Of a DNA stretch of 63,464 bases, positions 42,634 through 52,556 are shown piece after piece; within the stretch, counting starts at the first letter, position 1, and each line of letters begins with the position of its first letter. The position numbers and the translations under genes are program-made. The notes below the pieces were generated by a model that saw only the letters and a list, made by a program, of their open reading frames with translations, had not been told where the DNA came from and searched no databases. Source of the DNA: Clostridiales bacterium (GTDB lineage Bacteria; Bacillota; Clostridia; Saccharofermentanales; Saccharofermentanaceae); contig JAFRRJ010000002.1 of the NCBI GenBank assembly GCA_017428155.1, positions 1 to 63,464 on the forward strand, written 5' to 3'.

Positions 42634-44745
42634 ATGGATAAGATTAAACGGTTCTTTAAGTATGATTTCTTCATAATGCTATTAGATATAATAGCTGTAA
42701 ATGCTTCATATTTTATGGCATTAACTCTCAGATTTTCTATTAATGGCAGATTAGATCCATTATTAGGTAAATATTTTGATACTGTTATTTATTTTGCGCC
42801 TTTTTATACGATTATCTGCATAGTTGTTTTCTTTATATTTAAATTATATAGCGGAATGTGGCGCTATGCAGGCATAGGTGATGTTAACAGAGTTTTCTTT
42901 GCCAATGTCATTTCATCCACACTTCACGTAATTATCACTGTGCTCTTCTATCAAAGAATGCCTATTACATACTATGTTATGGGCGCGGCGATTCAAATGG
43001 TTGCAATTGCTTTTATTAGATTTGCATACCGTCTTGCAATACTGGAGAAGAGGCAGATTACAAAGTCGAATGCTGCTAATGCTCTTGTTATTGGTGCAAA
43101 GGAGAATGGAAGCCAAACAATCAAATTGCTTAATATCGGTGTTCAGTATAGACCTGTTGCCGTTATTGATTGTAGCGATTTAGATGTCGGAAAGCTGTTA
43201 GATGGTATTCCTGTTTATGGTAAAGACGAATTTGAAAGATTAGTAACCAAGGGAAAGATCAAAGCTGTTTTTCTTGCAGATGTCCGAGTTGATGAAGAAT
43301 ATAGAAACAAAATCCGTAGTTTCTGTAAAGATCATGGTATTCAATTTAGTGATTATACAGCGTTCTTTAGTTTTAAGGGTGACAATGATTCTTTTAGTGA
43401 GATCGTAAATACTCAAAGCAGTCAGGATTTAGAGCAGAAGAAGAGCATTCCATTTTCTCCACCTGATATTGGGGACAGCGAGATCAATGAAGTAGTTGAA
43501 GCGATGAGAAGTGGATGGATTACTACAGGTCCTCGAGTAAAACTTCTGGAAAGACGTCTTGCTGCCTATATTGAAACCGGTAAGAACGATTACGATACGG
43601 AACGTGATTCTGATAGATGGAGTAATCGTGTAGTATGTCTTAATTCTGCAACATCAGCTGAAGAATTGAATCTTAGGATCCTTGGTATTGGCGAAGGTGA
43701 TGAAGTAATTATTCCTGCCTATACTTATACTGCTTCTGCTTCCGCTGTTATTCACTGTGGTGCAACTGTTAAGTTTGTTGATATACAGAAAGATGGTGAT
43801 AAAGCATCTCATATGCCTGAAATGGATTATGATGCTTTAGAAAAGGCCATTACCACTAAGACAAAAGCAATTGTTGCTGTAGATTTTGCCGGAATAGTTT
43901 GTGATTATGATAAGATCTTTGAAATCGTTGAAAGGACAAAGAGTCTATTCACACCAAAAGAGAGTGACGGAAAACCTCTTGGTGACATATCTTCCAGAAT
44001 TCAGAAATCCATTGGACGTGTAGTTGTTATTGCAGATTGCGCCCATAGTTTGGGAGGTAGTCGTATCTTTAACGGTGAAAGAAAGTATTGTGGTGCAATA
44101 GCTGATTTCACGTCATTCTCTTTCCACGCTGTAAAGAATTTTACTACTGCTGAGGGCGGAGCTTCTACTTGGAAACCGATTGATGGTGTCGATAATGCTG
44201 AAATATATAAGATGTATCAGCTATTATCTCTCCATGGTCAGAGCAAAGACGCTTTGGCTAAGACAAAAGCCGGTTCATGGGAATATGATATTGTCGGCCC
44301 TTGGTATAAGTGCAATATGACTGATATTATGGCCGCCATTGGATTAAGACAGCTTGATAGATATGATGGTCTGCTTGACAGAAGAATTGAGATCATTAAA
44401 AAATATGATGAAGTTTGCGATAGGCTTGGTATTCAGCATCTGGTTCATCATACAGATAATATGGACAGTTCAAACCATCTTTATATTATTCGCATTCCAA
44501 ATATTTCGATTGAGAAACGCAATGAGATCATTACTGCAATGGCTGAACAAGGTGTTTCAACGAATGTTCATTTTAAACCTTTGCCTTTGATGACTGCTTA
44601 TAAGGATCTTGGTTGGGATATTAAAGATTTTCCTAATACATTTGACTATTATCATAATTTGATTACCTTACCGCTTCACACAAAGTTAACAGATGATGAT
44701 GTCTCGTTTATTGTTGAGAAATTAGAGGCTGTATTACAGTCTTGA
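42634..44745 (+). CDS. Fusion of CapD-type membrane/Rossmann half with a DegT/DnrJ/EryC1/StrS aminotransferase
   Basis: In 703 residues, the first 270 or so repeat the N-terminal half of the preceding dehydratase (four membrane segments, YSGMWRYAGIGDVNRV, then a Rossmann-like VIGAKENGSQT). The SDR catalytic half is absent. From about residue 275 it is a full PLP sugar aminotransferase: GWITTGPRVKLLE, NSATSAEELNL, PAYTYTASASAV, ADCAHSLGG and the PLP lysine in SFHAVKNFTTAEGG. The aminotransferase would thus be tethered to the membrane next to the dehydratase, aminating the 4-keto sugar. GGGG lies upstream of the ATG. Confidence 0.85.
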   Translation: MDKIKRFFKYDFFIMLLDIIAVNASYFMALTLRFSINGRLDPLLGKYFDTVIYFAPFYTIICIVVFFIFKLYSGMWRYAGIGDVNRVFFANVISSTLHVIITVLFYQRMPITYYVMGAAIQMVAIAFIRFAYRLAILEKRQITKSNAANALVIGAKENGSQTIKLLNIGVQYRPVAVIDCSDLDVGKLLDGIPVYGKDEFERLVTKGKIKAVFLADVRVDEEYRNKIRSFCKDHGIQFSDYTAFFSFKGDNDSFSEIVNTQSSQDLEQKKSIPFSPPDIGDSEINEVVEAMRSGWITTGPRVKLLERRLAAYIETGKNDYDTERDSDRWSNRVVCLNSATSAEELNLRILGIGEGDEVIIPAYTYTASASAVIHCGATVKFVDIQKDGDKASHMPEMDYDALEKAITTKTKAIVAVDFAGIVCDYDKIFEIVERTKSLFTPKESDGKPLGDISSRIQKSIGRVVVIADCAHSLGGSRIFNGERKYCGAIADFTSFSFHAVKNFTTAEGGASTWKPIDGVDNAEIYKMYQLLSLHGQSKDALAKTKAGSWEYDIVGPWYKCNMTDIMAAIGLRQLDRYDGLLDRRIEIIKKYDEVCDRLGIQHLVHHTDNMDSSNHLYIIRIPNISIEKRNEIITAMAEQGVSTNVHFKPLPLMTAYKDLGWDIKDFPNTFDYYHNLITLPLHTKLTDDDVSFIVEKLEAVLQS

Positions 44746-44769
44746 GAAATAATGAATTGAGGGCTTAAA

Positions 44770-46068
44770 ATGACTAACTACTTAACTGATCCAAGATTTG
44801 AAGGTATCAAGCCATTTGAGAATAGAGTATGGCTTGCGTCTCCAACTATGCATGGTGATGAGCAAAAGTGGGTTAATGATGCTTTTGAGAAGAATTGGAT
44901 CACTACAGCAGGCGAGAATATAGATGAGATTGAACGCTTGATAGCAGTTAAAGTAGGTAGGAAACAGGCTGTTGCTCTTAGTGCCGGTACGGCTGCTCTT
45001 CATTTAGCAATAAAACTGGCCGGAGAAAAGCTTTATGGACAGCCTATGATTGGTCATGGAACGCTTGAGGGCAAGAAAGTGTTTTGTTCTGATATGACAT
45101 TTGATGCCACAATTAATGGTATATGTTATGAGAATGGAACGCCGGTGTTTATTGATTCAGAATATGAGACCTGGAATATGGATCCCCAAGCCTTAGAGAA
45201 GGCTTATGAGGTCTATCCTGATGTAAAGCTGATTGTTGTAGCTCATCTTTATGGAACTCCCGGAAAGATTGATGAGATCAGGAAAATTGCTGATCAGCAT
45301 GGAGCACTTATTGTTGAAGATGCTGCCGAGAGTTTTGGTGCCACATATAATGGTATTCAAACAGGTTGTTTTGGCGATTACAGTGTTATTTCTTTTAATG
45401 GAAATAAGATCATTACCGGTTCTGCAGGTGGTATGCTGCTTTGCAATGATGAAGAAGATGCAAATAAGATCCGCAAGTGGTCGACTCAGAGCAGGGAAGA
45501 TGCTCCATGGTATCAACACGAGGAACTTGGATATAACTACAGAATGAGTAACATCATTGCCGGCGTAGTTAGAGGTCAGTTACCTTATCTTGAAGAGCAT
45601 ATTGCTCAGAAGAAAGCTATTTATGAAAGGTATAAAGAGGGTCTTGCTGATTTACCTATTAAGATGAACACATTTCTTAGTAACAGCAACCCGAATTACT
45701 GGCTTTCTTGCGTCTTAATTGATAAGGATGCTATGTGTGAGACTGTCAGAGGCGAGAAGAAGGCACTTTTTAACCATGTTACTGAAAAGAGTTGCCCTAC
45801 TGAGATATTAGAGGCCTTATCTGCATTTAATGCCGATGGCCGTCCTATATGGAAACCAATGCATATACAACCTCTTTATAGAATGCACCCGTTCATTACA
45901 GCTAATGGTAATGGCAGAGCAAGAAGTAATGCGTATATTTATGAAACTGGTTTAGTTGACGTTGGTGCTGATATCTTTGAAAGAGGTCTTTGTTTACCAA
46001 GCGATAATAAAATGACAATCGAACAGCAAGAAGTTGTTATAGATATAATCCATAAGTGTTTTAGATGA
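44770..46068 (+). CDS. DegT/DnrJ/EryC1/StrS family aminotransferase
   Basis: A 432-residue PLP enzyme. It has NWITTAGENIDEIE, LSAGTAALHLAIKL, DAAESFGATYNG and the PLP lysine in SFNGNKIITGSAGG, then the C-terminal LPSDNKM region. It is close to pyridoxal-phosphate aminotransferases of the bacillosamine type (PglE). With the fusion aminotransferase just upstream, cluster 2 has two candidates for C4 amination; a different NDP-keto sugar for one of them is possible. GAGGG precedes ATG. Confidence 0.88.
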   Translation: MTNYLTDPRFEGIKPFENRVWLASPTMHGDEQKWVNDAFEKNWITTAGENIDEIERLIAVKVGRKQAVALSAGTAALHLAIKLAGEKLYGQPMIGHGTLEGKKVFCSDMTFDATINGICYENGTPVFIDSEYETWNMDPQALEKAYEVYPDVKLIVVAHLYGTPGKIDEIRKIADQHGALIVEDAAESFGATYNGIQTGCFGDYSVISFNGNKIITGSAGGMLLCNDEEDANKIRKWSTQSREDAPWYQHEELGYNYRMSNIIAGVVRGQLPYLEEHIAQKKAIYERYKEGLADLPIKMNTFLSNSNPNYWLSCVLIDKDAMCETVRGEKKALFNHVTEKSCPTEILEALSAFNADGRPIWKPMHIQPLYRMHPFITANGNGRARSNAYIYETGLVDVGADIFERGLCLPSDNKMTIEQQEVVIDIIHKCFR

Positions 46069-46106
46069 GTTGTTATTTTTTTATTATAATATTTTAGAGG
46101 AAGTTA

Positions 46107-47561
46107 ATGTCTATTCAGTTGATTATTATTATTTCTTATTTTTTGATTTCTATTCTTGTTGGAGTTTTTAAGGCAAGAGGCACTAATACATCATCTAAAT
46201 TTCATGGAACTCAATTAGGCGTTGCGGCTATAGTATGTGCCTCTGCAGGTGAGTGGCTTGGTGGTACGGCTACAACCGGTGTATCAGAATATGGTTTTCT
46301 ATATGGACTATCCGGTGCTTGGTATACTATATCAAATGGCCTTGGTGTTCTATTTCTTGGTTTGTTTTTTGCAAAACTGTATCGAAGCATTGGAAAAATG
46401 ACCGTTCCGGGTATTATAGAACACATTTTTGGAAAAAAGGCACAAGTAATCTCCAGTCTAATCCTTGTTTTTGTAATGATTGCTGTTGGAGTTTCTCAAG
46501 TTATAGCAGCAGGTAAATTTGGACAAGCGCTATTAGGTATAGACTTTAGAGTAACAGCTATAGTCTTCACTTTAATATTTATTTCCTATACCTGGTTTGG
46601 CGGTATGAAAGCAGTTAGTTCAACTAATACTATGCATCTTATTGTTATGTATTGTGGTGTTATAGTTGCAGTAATTATGTTGATATATAAGGTTGGCGGT
46701 TGGAATAGTTTTATATCTGGTGTACATGATGTTGAACAAGTTAGTGGTGGTAATTATCTGAACATGACTTCTATTGGTTTTCCAAAGATTTCTTCTTGGG
46801 TTATTGCCAGTCTTTTAGGTGCATGTACTGCTCAAGCAGGGATTCAGCCTGTTCTTGGTTCTAAGGATATACCAACAGCTAAAAAGGCTTGTATTTATAC
46901 TGCAATTGTTACAGCTCCTTTTGGATTATTTACTGCTCTCATCGGTTTGATTGCAAGAGTATTATCGAATCAAGGATTACTGTTTGATACCTCCGGCAAT
47001 GTGCTTACTGATGGAAAACTTGCGTTGACAAGCATTATGATGAGTTTACCGCCAATAGTCGGTGGTTTGGTTTTAGCAGCCGAATTGGCTGCAATACTGT
47101 CTACTGCTTCTCCGATTATTCTGGCTGCAGGTACTTTATTGACGAAGGATTTTTATCAGGTCAAGATAAACAATAAGGCTACTGATAAAGATGTACTGAG
47201 AGTATCCAGGATTACAACTGCTGTTGCTGGAATTATCTGTTGTATTGGAGCAATAACGCTGGTTGAAAATAACAATGTATTAGATCTTGTTTATTCTGCA
47301 TATTCGATTAGAGGAGCATTGTTCATAGTTTTAATCTTTGGATTCTTTTGGAAAAAAGCTACTTCGAAAGCTGCTTGTATAAGTATGGTCGTTACATCAA
47401 TTGTTGCGATTTGTTGGGTTGGGTTCAAGCTAATAACTGGTCATTATCCAATTGCTTCATGGTTTACAGAAACATATGCAGCGGTTCTTGTTGCTACTAT
47501 AACAATGGTGATTGCTTCATATATATATAAGCCTATAAGACAACTGGAGGCATGTAGTTAA
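46107..47561 (+). CDS. Sodium:solute symporter (SSS family)
   Basis: The 484-residue protein has 12-13 membrane segments and SSS-family features: the N-terminal region GEWLGGTATTG, a YTWFGGMKAVSSTN segment in the middle, and AELAAILSTASPIILAAGT at the Na+-site helix. Members import proline, pantothenate, sialic acid, choline or sugars with sodium. A transporter inside a capsule operon is unusual. Followed at once by ATP-grasp genes, it may bring in the substrate they use. Confidence 0.88.
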   Translation: MSIQLIIIISYFLISILVGVFKARGTNTSSKFHGTQLGVAAIVCASAGEWLGGTATTGVSEYGFLYGLSGAWYTISNGLGVLFLGLFFAKLYRSIGKMTVPGIIEHIFGKKAQVISSLILVFVMIAVGVSQVIAAGKFGQALLGIDFRVTAIVFTLIFISYTWFGGMKAVSSTNTMHLIVMYCGVIVAVIMLIYKVGGWNSFISGVHDVEQVSGGNYLNMTSIGFPKISSWVIASLLGACTAQAGIQPVLGSKDIPTAKKACIYTAIVTAPFGLFTALIGLIARVLSNQGLLFDTSGNVLTDGKLALTSIMMSLPPIVGGLVLAAELAAILSTASPIILAAGTLLTKDFYQVKINNKATDKDVLRVSRITTAVAGIICCIGAITLVENNNVLDLVYSAYSIRGALFIVLIFGFFWKKATSKAACISMVVTSIVAICWVGFKLITGHYPIASWFTETYAAVLVATITMVIASYIYKPIRQLEACS

Positions 47562-47563
47562 TT

Positions 47564-48841
47564 ATGAAACGTTTTGAAGGGAAGACTTTATTTGAACTTG
47601 GAACAACGATGGGTAGTGTTCAAATGGTTCAATATGCTAAAGAGAATGGTGCTTATGTTATTGTTGCTGACGTTGATACCCCGGAACGCAGTGCTGCCAA
47701 GCGCATTGCTGACAAAACTTACATGTGTGATCTTAAAGATATTGATGGTCTGATTAAGATTGCAGAGGAAAATGATATTGACGGAGTTGTCACAGGTGCT
47801 AGTGAGGCCATTTTGCAGTCTTCAAGAATTATTGCCGAAAAGCTTAATCTGCCTATCTATTTTACTGAAGAACTTTGGAATAGGTTTATGAGAAAAGATA
47901 GTTTTCGCAGTTTGTGCAAGAAGTATGGAGTTACTACACCAACTACTTATTATTCTGGTAAAGCAAAAGACTTTTGCTCATTTGATTCTCTTCAATATCC
48001 AGTAATAATTAAGCCTGTAGATTCTTCTTCTAATTCAGGTATATCTATTTGTGCTTCTTCAGACAACTTATCAAATGCAATTCAACATGCTTCTGATTGT
48101 TCAAAAACAAATTCTATTATTATTGAACAGTATATCGACGGCGAGGAAATCAGTTGTACTTATGTAATTAAAGATCATAAAGCAAAAATGGTCTGTATGG
48201 GTACAAAGTATCCTTATGTAGATGAAAACGGGTTAAGAGCACTTGCAAATGCATATCTATATCCATCGCCTTCTATTAATGAATACATGGCGAACGAAGA
48301 TGAAAATGTAAAAGAGATGTTTATAAATGAAGGCTTGAATAATTGCACTGTTTTTGTTCAAGGTATGTATAAGGATGGAAAGTCTTATATTTTTGAAGCG
48401 GGACTTAGAATGGAAGGCACAGGCTCTTTTAGAATCACCAGTGAACTTTGTAAACAGAATTTCCTTCATTTTCAAGTTGATAACGCATTAGGAGTGTCGA
48501 CTGAATATGAGCTGGAAAAAGAAGATCCATATTTTTACGGAAAAAAGTGTGTTCTGTTTTCGCAAATAGTAAAGGGCGGAACTATTTCTTCAGTATCCGG
48601 ATACGATGAAGTTATTCATGATGATCGGATTTTTGCTTCTGAACAAAGGCGGTATCCAGGAGATACGATTAAAGCCGATGGTACGCTTAGACAAATAATG
48701 TTTAGATATCTGATATACGGTGATGACATGGAAACTGTCGTTAAGATTATTAAACATATTCAAAACACGGTTCAAGCATTAGATGCTGATGGGAATAATT
48801 TACTTGTAACCAGTTTTAATCCGGATTTCTTTTTGGATTGA
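47564..48841 (+). CDS. ATP-grasp ligase (carbamoyl-phosphate-synthase-like)
   Basis: A 425-residue ATP-grasp protein. The N-terminal pre-ATP-grasp domain has LFELGTTMGSVQMVQYAK; the ATP-grasp part has YPVIIKPVDSSSNSGI, the IIEQYIDGEEISCT hinge and FEAGLRMEGTG in the metal-binding strand. Such enzymes form amide or ester bonds through acyl phosphates. It starts three bases after the symporter stop, within a ribosome-site-rich junction (GGAGG). The likely job is amide attachment of an amino acid or similar acid to an amino sugar; not proven. Confidence 0.82.
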   Translation: MKRFEGKTLFELGTTMGSVQMVQYAKENGAYVIVADVDTPERSAAKRIADKTYMCDLKDIDGLIKIAEENDIDGVVTGASEAILQSSRIIAEKLNLPIYFTEELWNRFMRKDSFRSLCKKYGVTTPTTYYSGKAKDFCSFDSLQYPVIIKPVDSSSNSGISICASSDNLSNAIQHASDCSKTNSIIIEQYIDGEEISCTYVIKDHKAKMVCMGTKYPYVDENGLRALANAYLYPSPSINEYMANEDENVKEMFINEGLNNCTVFVQGMYKDGKSYIFEAGLRMEGTGSFRITSELCKQNFLHFQVDNALGVSTEYELEKEDPYFYGKKCVLFSQIVKGGTISSVSGYDEVIHDDRIFASEQRRYPGDTIKADGTLRQIMFRYLIYGDDMETVVKIIKHIQNTVQALDADGNNLLVTSFNPDFFLD

Positions 48842-48849
48842 GGTAATAT

Positions 48850-49440
48850 ATGCGTGGATTCAATCTCTTTTTGAAAAGGTTTTGTGATATTTTCTTCAGT
48901 GGTCTAGGACTGATTATTGGATTTCCTTTCATTTTTGTTATTGCGATTTTGGTTAAGGCAAGTTCTAAAGGCCCGGTTTTTTTCCTTCAGGAAAGATTAG
49001 GTCGTAAAGGGAAGGTATTTAAGATAATCAAATTCAGGACAATGGTAGTTAATGCCGAAAATATAGGTACAGGAATAAAAGTTGACGGTAAAGGAGATCC
49101 AAGAATTACCAAAATTGGAAAGATCTTGCGAGCAACAAGCATGGATGAGCTTCCTCAACTATTTAATGTTTTTAAAGGGGATATGTCTTTAGTTGGTCCT
49201 CGCCCTCCTGTAGTTTATCATCCATACAATGGCTATGATAATTATCCCGAGTGGGCAAAACCCAGATTCCAGATGAGACCAGGTATGACCGGATTGGTTC
49301 AGATCTCAACAAGAAGTAAATCTTCATGGGATGATAGAATGAAGATTGATTTAGAGTATATTGACAAGTTTAATGTGTTATTTGACATAAAAATATTATT
49401 TGGAACGATCAAGACTGTTTTTGACGGACTTAAGGCATGA
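48850..49440 (+). CDS. PglC-type monotopic phosphoglycosyl transferase (initiating transferase of cluster 2)
   Basis: A 196-residue enzyme with one re-entrant membrane helix (about 10-35) and the catalytic core of bacterial sugar transferases: FFLQERLGRKGKVFKI, KFRTM, ATSMDELPQLFNVFKGDMS, GPRPP and MRPGMTGLVQI. It lacks the N-terminal membrane domain of the 698 protein and matches the minimal PglC form, which in known systems uses UDP-diacetamidobacillosamine-like sugars. That fits the dehydratase and aminotransferases upstream. Confidence 0.92.
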   Translation: MRGFNLFLKRFCDIFFSGLGLIIGFPFIFVIAILVKASSKGPVFFLQERLGRKGKVFKIIKFRTMVVNAENIGTGIKVDGKGDPRITKIGKILRATSMDELPQLFNVFKGDMSLVGPRPPVVYHPYNGYDNYPEWAKPRFQMRPGMTGLVQISTRSKSSWDDRMKIDLEYIDKFNVLFDIKILFGTIKTVFDGLKA

Positions 49441-49441
49441 T

Positions 49442-50347
49442 ATGACTATTATTCAGGATTTAGGTATATATAACAGAAATCATCTTTGGATTAAGCGAGA
49501 GGATCTTATTCCGTTTTCTTTTGGAGGAAACAAGGCTAGAAAAGCGCAGTTATTCTTTAAAGAAATCGAAAAAGGTGATTGTGATTGTGTTGTCACCTAT
49601 GGATCCGGTAGTTCAAATCATTGCCGAGTTGTAGCAAACGAATGCTGCAGAAGAAATATGAAATGCTACATCATCAGCCCTGCGGAAGCGGCAGAAGTGA
49701 CTTTTAACCGTCAGATGATGGATCTCTTTGGAGCAGAAATTACCATTGTTCCTGTCGAAGTTGTTCACGACACCATTGAAAGCAAACTCAAAGAATTAAA
49801 GGATAAAGGCCATCATCCTTACTTTATTGAAGGTGGCGGGCATGGTAATCTTGGAACTGAAGCGTATGTTCAATGTTATCAGGAAATTAAAGAGCAAGAA
49901 GCTGATCTTGGCGTTTTCTTTGATTATATTTTCTTTGCTTCCGGTACTGGAACGACTCAAGCTGGTCTTGTATGTGGGCAGTTTTTAGCTGGCGACAACA
50001 GAAAGATAGTTGGAATTAGTATAGCGAGAAAGAATCCAAGAGGACGGGATATTGTTCTTGATAGTATTAATTCTTATCTGGGTGAAAAGTCTGATGATGA
50101 CAAGATTCGTGAATTAACCTGTTTTATTGATGATTATACTTCTGGTTATGGACAAAGTGATTTAAATGTTCAGCAAACTATAGATTTTGTACTAAAGAAT
50201 TATGGCATCCCATTAGATTCGACTTATACAGGAAAAGCTTTTTGGGGTATGTCTCAAGTGATGAAATCTATTCATGATAAGAATATTTTGTTTATTCATA
50301 CAGGTGGAACACCATTGTTTTTTGATGAATTGAGGAAAAGATTATGA
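49442..50347 (+). CDS. PLP-dependent enzyme of the D-cysteine desulfhydrase / ACC deaminase family
   Basis: The 301-residue fold-type II PLP enzyme has WIKREDLIPFSFGGNKARKA with the PLP lysine, TYGSGSSNHCRVVANEC and ASGTGTTQAGLV. Relatives act on D-cysteine, 1-aminocyclopropane-1-carboxylate or other amino acids by elimination or isomerisation. ATG 49442 starts one base after the previous stop with AAGG upstream. Flanked by an ATP-grasp gene, it may prepare or remodel an amino acid that decorates the glycan. Exact reaction unknown. Confidence 0.83.
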   Translation: MTIIQDLGIYNRNHLWIKREDLIPFSFGGNKARKAQLFFKEIEKGDCDCVVTYGSGSSNHCRVVANECCRRNMKCYIISPAEAAEVTFNRQMMDLFGAEITIVPVEVVHDTIESKLKELKDKGHHPYFIEGGGHGNLGTEAYVQCYQEIKEQEADLGVFFDYIFFASGTGTTQAGLVCGQFLAGDNRKIVGISIARKNPRGRDIVLDSINSYLGEKSDDDKIRELTCFIDDYTSGYGQSDLNVQQTIDFVLKNYGIPLDSTYTGKAFWGMSQVMKSIHDKNILFIHTGGTPLFFDELRKRL

Positions 50348-51306
50348 ACTTTTTAATTTTAGCTGCAGGAACAAGAAATAAAATAGTTCAGTATTTTATG
50401 AAAGCTTTTAATGGTGTAGGTTCTGTTATTGCTACCGATGCCAGTGAACTTGGTCCTGCTATATATGATGCTGATAAATATTATATTGTTCCACCAATCA
50501 GTGATCCAGATTATATAGATAGAGTTTTGGAAATATGTAAGAGAGAACAAATTAATGGTGTTTTGAGTCTTATCGATCCGGAATTATCTCTTCTTGCATT
50601 GAATGAATCACGTTTTAAAGAGCTTGGTGTGACTGTTATTGGTAGTTCATACGAACTTTGTGAAATGTCGCTAGACAAAATGCAAATGTTCAACTGGTTA
50701 AAAGAACATAGCTATGCTTGTGCTCGTTCGTGGATGGATAAGAACGTTTTTTATTCTGCTGTCGATAAAGGGGAGGTCACGTATCCGGTATTTGTTAAGC
50801 CCTATAGAGGTTCAGCGTCTTTAAATATCTCTAAGGTATATGACAGAGAGACCGTGGATCTTTTGTTCTCACATGCGGACAACCTAATGATTCAAGAGTT
50901 CTTAAACGGTCAGGAAATTGGTGCTGATGTCTATATTGATATGATTTCGGGTGAAGTTGTATCTATATTCACAAAGAAGAAAATCAAAATGCGCGCAGGT
51001 GAGACAGATAAAGCTGTCAGTTTCAAGGATCCTAAGTTATTTGAGTTGATAGAAAGATTTGTCCTTGAAGCCGGTTATAGAGGTCAGATAGATATAGATA
51101 TTTTTGATGTAGACGGTGAGTATTATATTAGTGAAGTAAACCCAAGATTTGGTGGTGGGTATCCTCATGCCTATGAGTCGGGTTGTGATCATATGCAATT
51201 GATCTTGAATAATCTTAAAGGGGTTGTTAATGAAAAGTGCATAGGATTGTACGAAGATGGAATTTATATGATGAAATATAACGAAGTAAAGATAGTGAAA
51301 ATGTGA
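50344..51306 (+). CDS. ATP-grasp ligase (PylC/CarB-like)
   Basis: A 320-residue ATP-grasp enzyme: FLILAAGTRNKIVQYF at the N terminus, PVFVKPYRGSASLNI, IQEFLNGQEIGADVYID, and the metal-site SEVNPRFGGGYPHAYESG near residue 275. It is closest to the carbamoyl-phosphate-synthase-like ATP-grasp proteins seen in capsule loci. It overlaps the PLP gene by four bases, so the two are translated together and probably work in sequence. Confidence 0.86.
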   Translation: MNFLILAAGTRNKIVQYFMKAFNGVGSVIATDASELGPAIYDADKYYIVPPISDPDYIDRVLEICKREQINGVLSLIDPELSLLALNESRFKELGVTVIGSSYELCEMSLDKMQMFNWLKEHSYACARSWMDKNVFYSAVDKGEVTYPVFVKPYRGSASLNISKVYDRETVDLLFSHADNLMIQEFLNGQEIGADVYIDMISGEVVSIFTKKKIKMRAGETDKAVSFKDPKLFELIERFVLEAGYRGQIDIDIFDVDGEYYISEVNPRFGGGYPHAYESGCDHMQLILNNLKGVVNEKCIGLYEDGIYMMKYNEVKIVKM

Positions 51307-51319
51307 GGAAATCATAATT

Positions 51320-52552
51320 ATGGCAAAAAAAACCATTTGGATTGTAAATGAGTACACATTTCCTGACTACGAAAGAACAAGACAAACCAATTTGTGTCAC
51401 TTGTTAGATGAACGTGGATACGATGCTTATATTATTAGTGGTAGTTCTTTGCATAAGGTTGTAGCAAACAGAATAAACGATAAGAGAGACTTTTTGTTTG
51501 TTCAAGCACCTGATGCAAAGGGTTATATGATAAGAACATCCAACTATGATAAAACTTATGAACGCGTTCTAGTTGCTCTACAGTTCCAGCACAGATTATG
51601 GAAACTCAGAAAGCAACTGCCTAAGCCCGATGTGATTGTCAGCGATTTTGCAGGGCTTTTTGGCAATGGTTTCCTTAAATGGAAAAAGAAGTATGGTACA
51701 AAAATCATATACGATATATTAGATTTATGGCCTGAAGGCTTTGTCGAGATAGGATTAATTAAAAGAAATTCTCTTATAGCTAAAATGCTATATAGTATGG
51801 AACATAAATCTTATCGTGAAGCTGATGGTATTATTTTCTCCATGCAAGGTGGCCGAGATTATATCATTGATAAGGGCTGGAGCAAAGAAGTTGGTGGAGA
51901 TGTTGACACTAGTAATATTGGATATCTGAATAACGGCGTAAATCTTGAAAAAGTAGATGAGCAGAAGGGTGAGTTTATCTTAAATGATCCCGATCTTGAT
52001 ACGGATAAATTCAAAGTTGTATATCTAGGATCTATTAGTAAAATGAATGGAGTTGATGTTCTTGTAGAAACCGCCAGGGTGTTACAAGAGCGAGGAAATG
52101 ATCGTGTTTCCATACTTGTGTACGGATTCGGTAACCAAGAAGATAAACTCAAGAAAATGGTATCTGACTATGGATTAAATAACATCATATTTAAAGGAAA
52201 ATTAGATTATCAATATGGTGCTAATGTATTATCTCGTGGAGATTTGAATATTTTTACATTTAAAGATTCACCGCTTTGGAAATACGGAGTCAGTCCTAAC
52301 AAATTGTTTATGTACTTTTCCAGTGGAAAGCCTGTCCTTTCCATGATCAGACCTAATTATGACTTGGTAGAAGAAAAGAAGGCTGGTATTTCTGTGGAGA
52401 ATAAACCGGAAATTGTTGCAGATGCGATAGAACGGTTTAGTTGTATGGATAAAGCGGAATATGATGGATTCTGCCGTAATTCCAGAGCAACAGCTGAGGA
52501 ATATGATTATAAAAACCTTATTCAAGTTTTGATTGATAGGATTGAGGGGTAA
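51320..52552 (+). CDS. Glycosyltransferase family 4 (WbuB-like)
   Basis: A 410-residue GT-B enzyme. The N-terminal half has NEYTFPDYERTRQTNLCHLL, as in WbuB-type transferases; the C-terminal donor half has VYLGSISKMNGVDVLVE, FKGKLDYQ, and KYGVSPNKLFMYFSSGKPV. The last motif (SPNKLFEYmAAGKPV type) is typical for transfer of N-acetylated amino sugars. It has GAGG upstream and lies early in the transferase set of cluster 2. Confidence 0.88.
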   Translation: MAKKTIWIVNEYTFPDYERTRQTNLCHLLDERGYDAYIISGSSLHKVVANRINDKRDFLFVQAPDAKGYMIRTSNYDKTYERVLVALQFQHRLWKLRKQLPKPDVIVSDFAGLFGNGFLKWKKKYGTKIIYDILDLWPEGFVEIGLIKRNSLIAKMLYSMEHKSYREADGIIFSMQGGRDYIIDKGWSKEVGGDVDTSNIGYLNNGVNLEKVDEQKGEFILNDPDLDTDKFKVVYLGSISKMNGVDVLVETARVLQERGNDRVSILVYGFGNQEDKLKKMVSDYGLNNIIFKGKLDYQYGANVLSRGDLNIFTFKDSPLWKYGVSPNKLFMYFSSGKPVLSMIRPNYDLVEEKKAGISVENKPEIVADAIERFSCMDKAEYDGFCRNSRATAEEYDYKNLIQVLIDRIEG

Positions 52553-52556
52553 GCTA

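Noticed and set aside
46107..47561. Third flippase or polymerase
   Set aside because: The protein has SSS-family motifs and no features of Wzx or Wzy.
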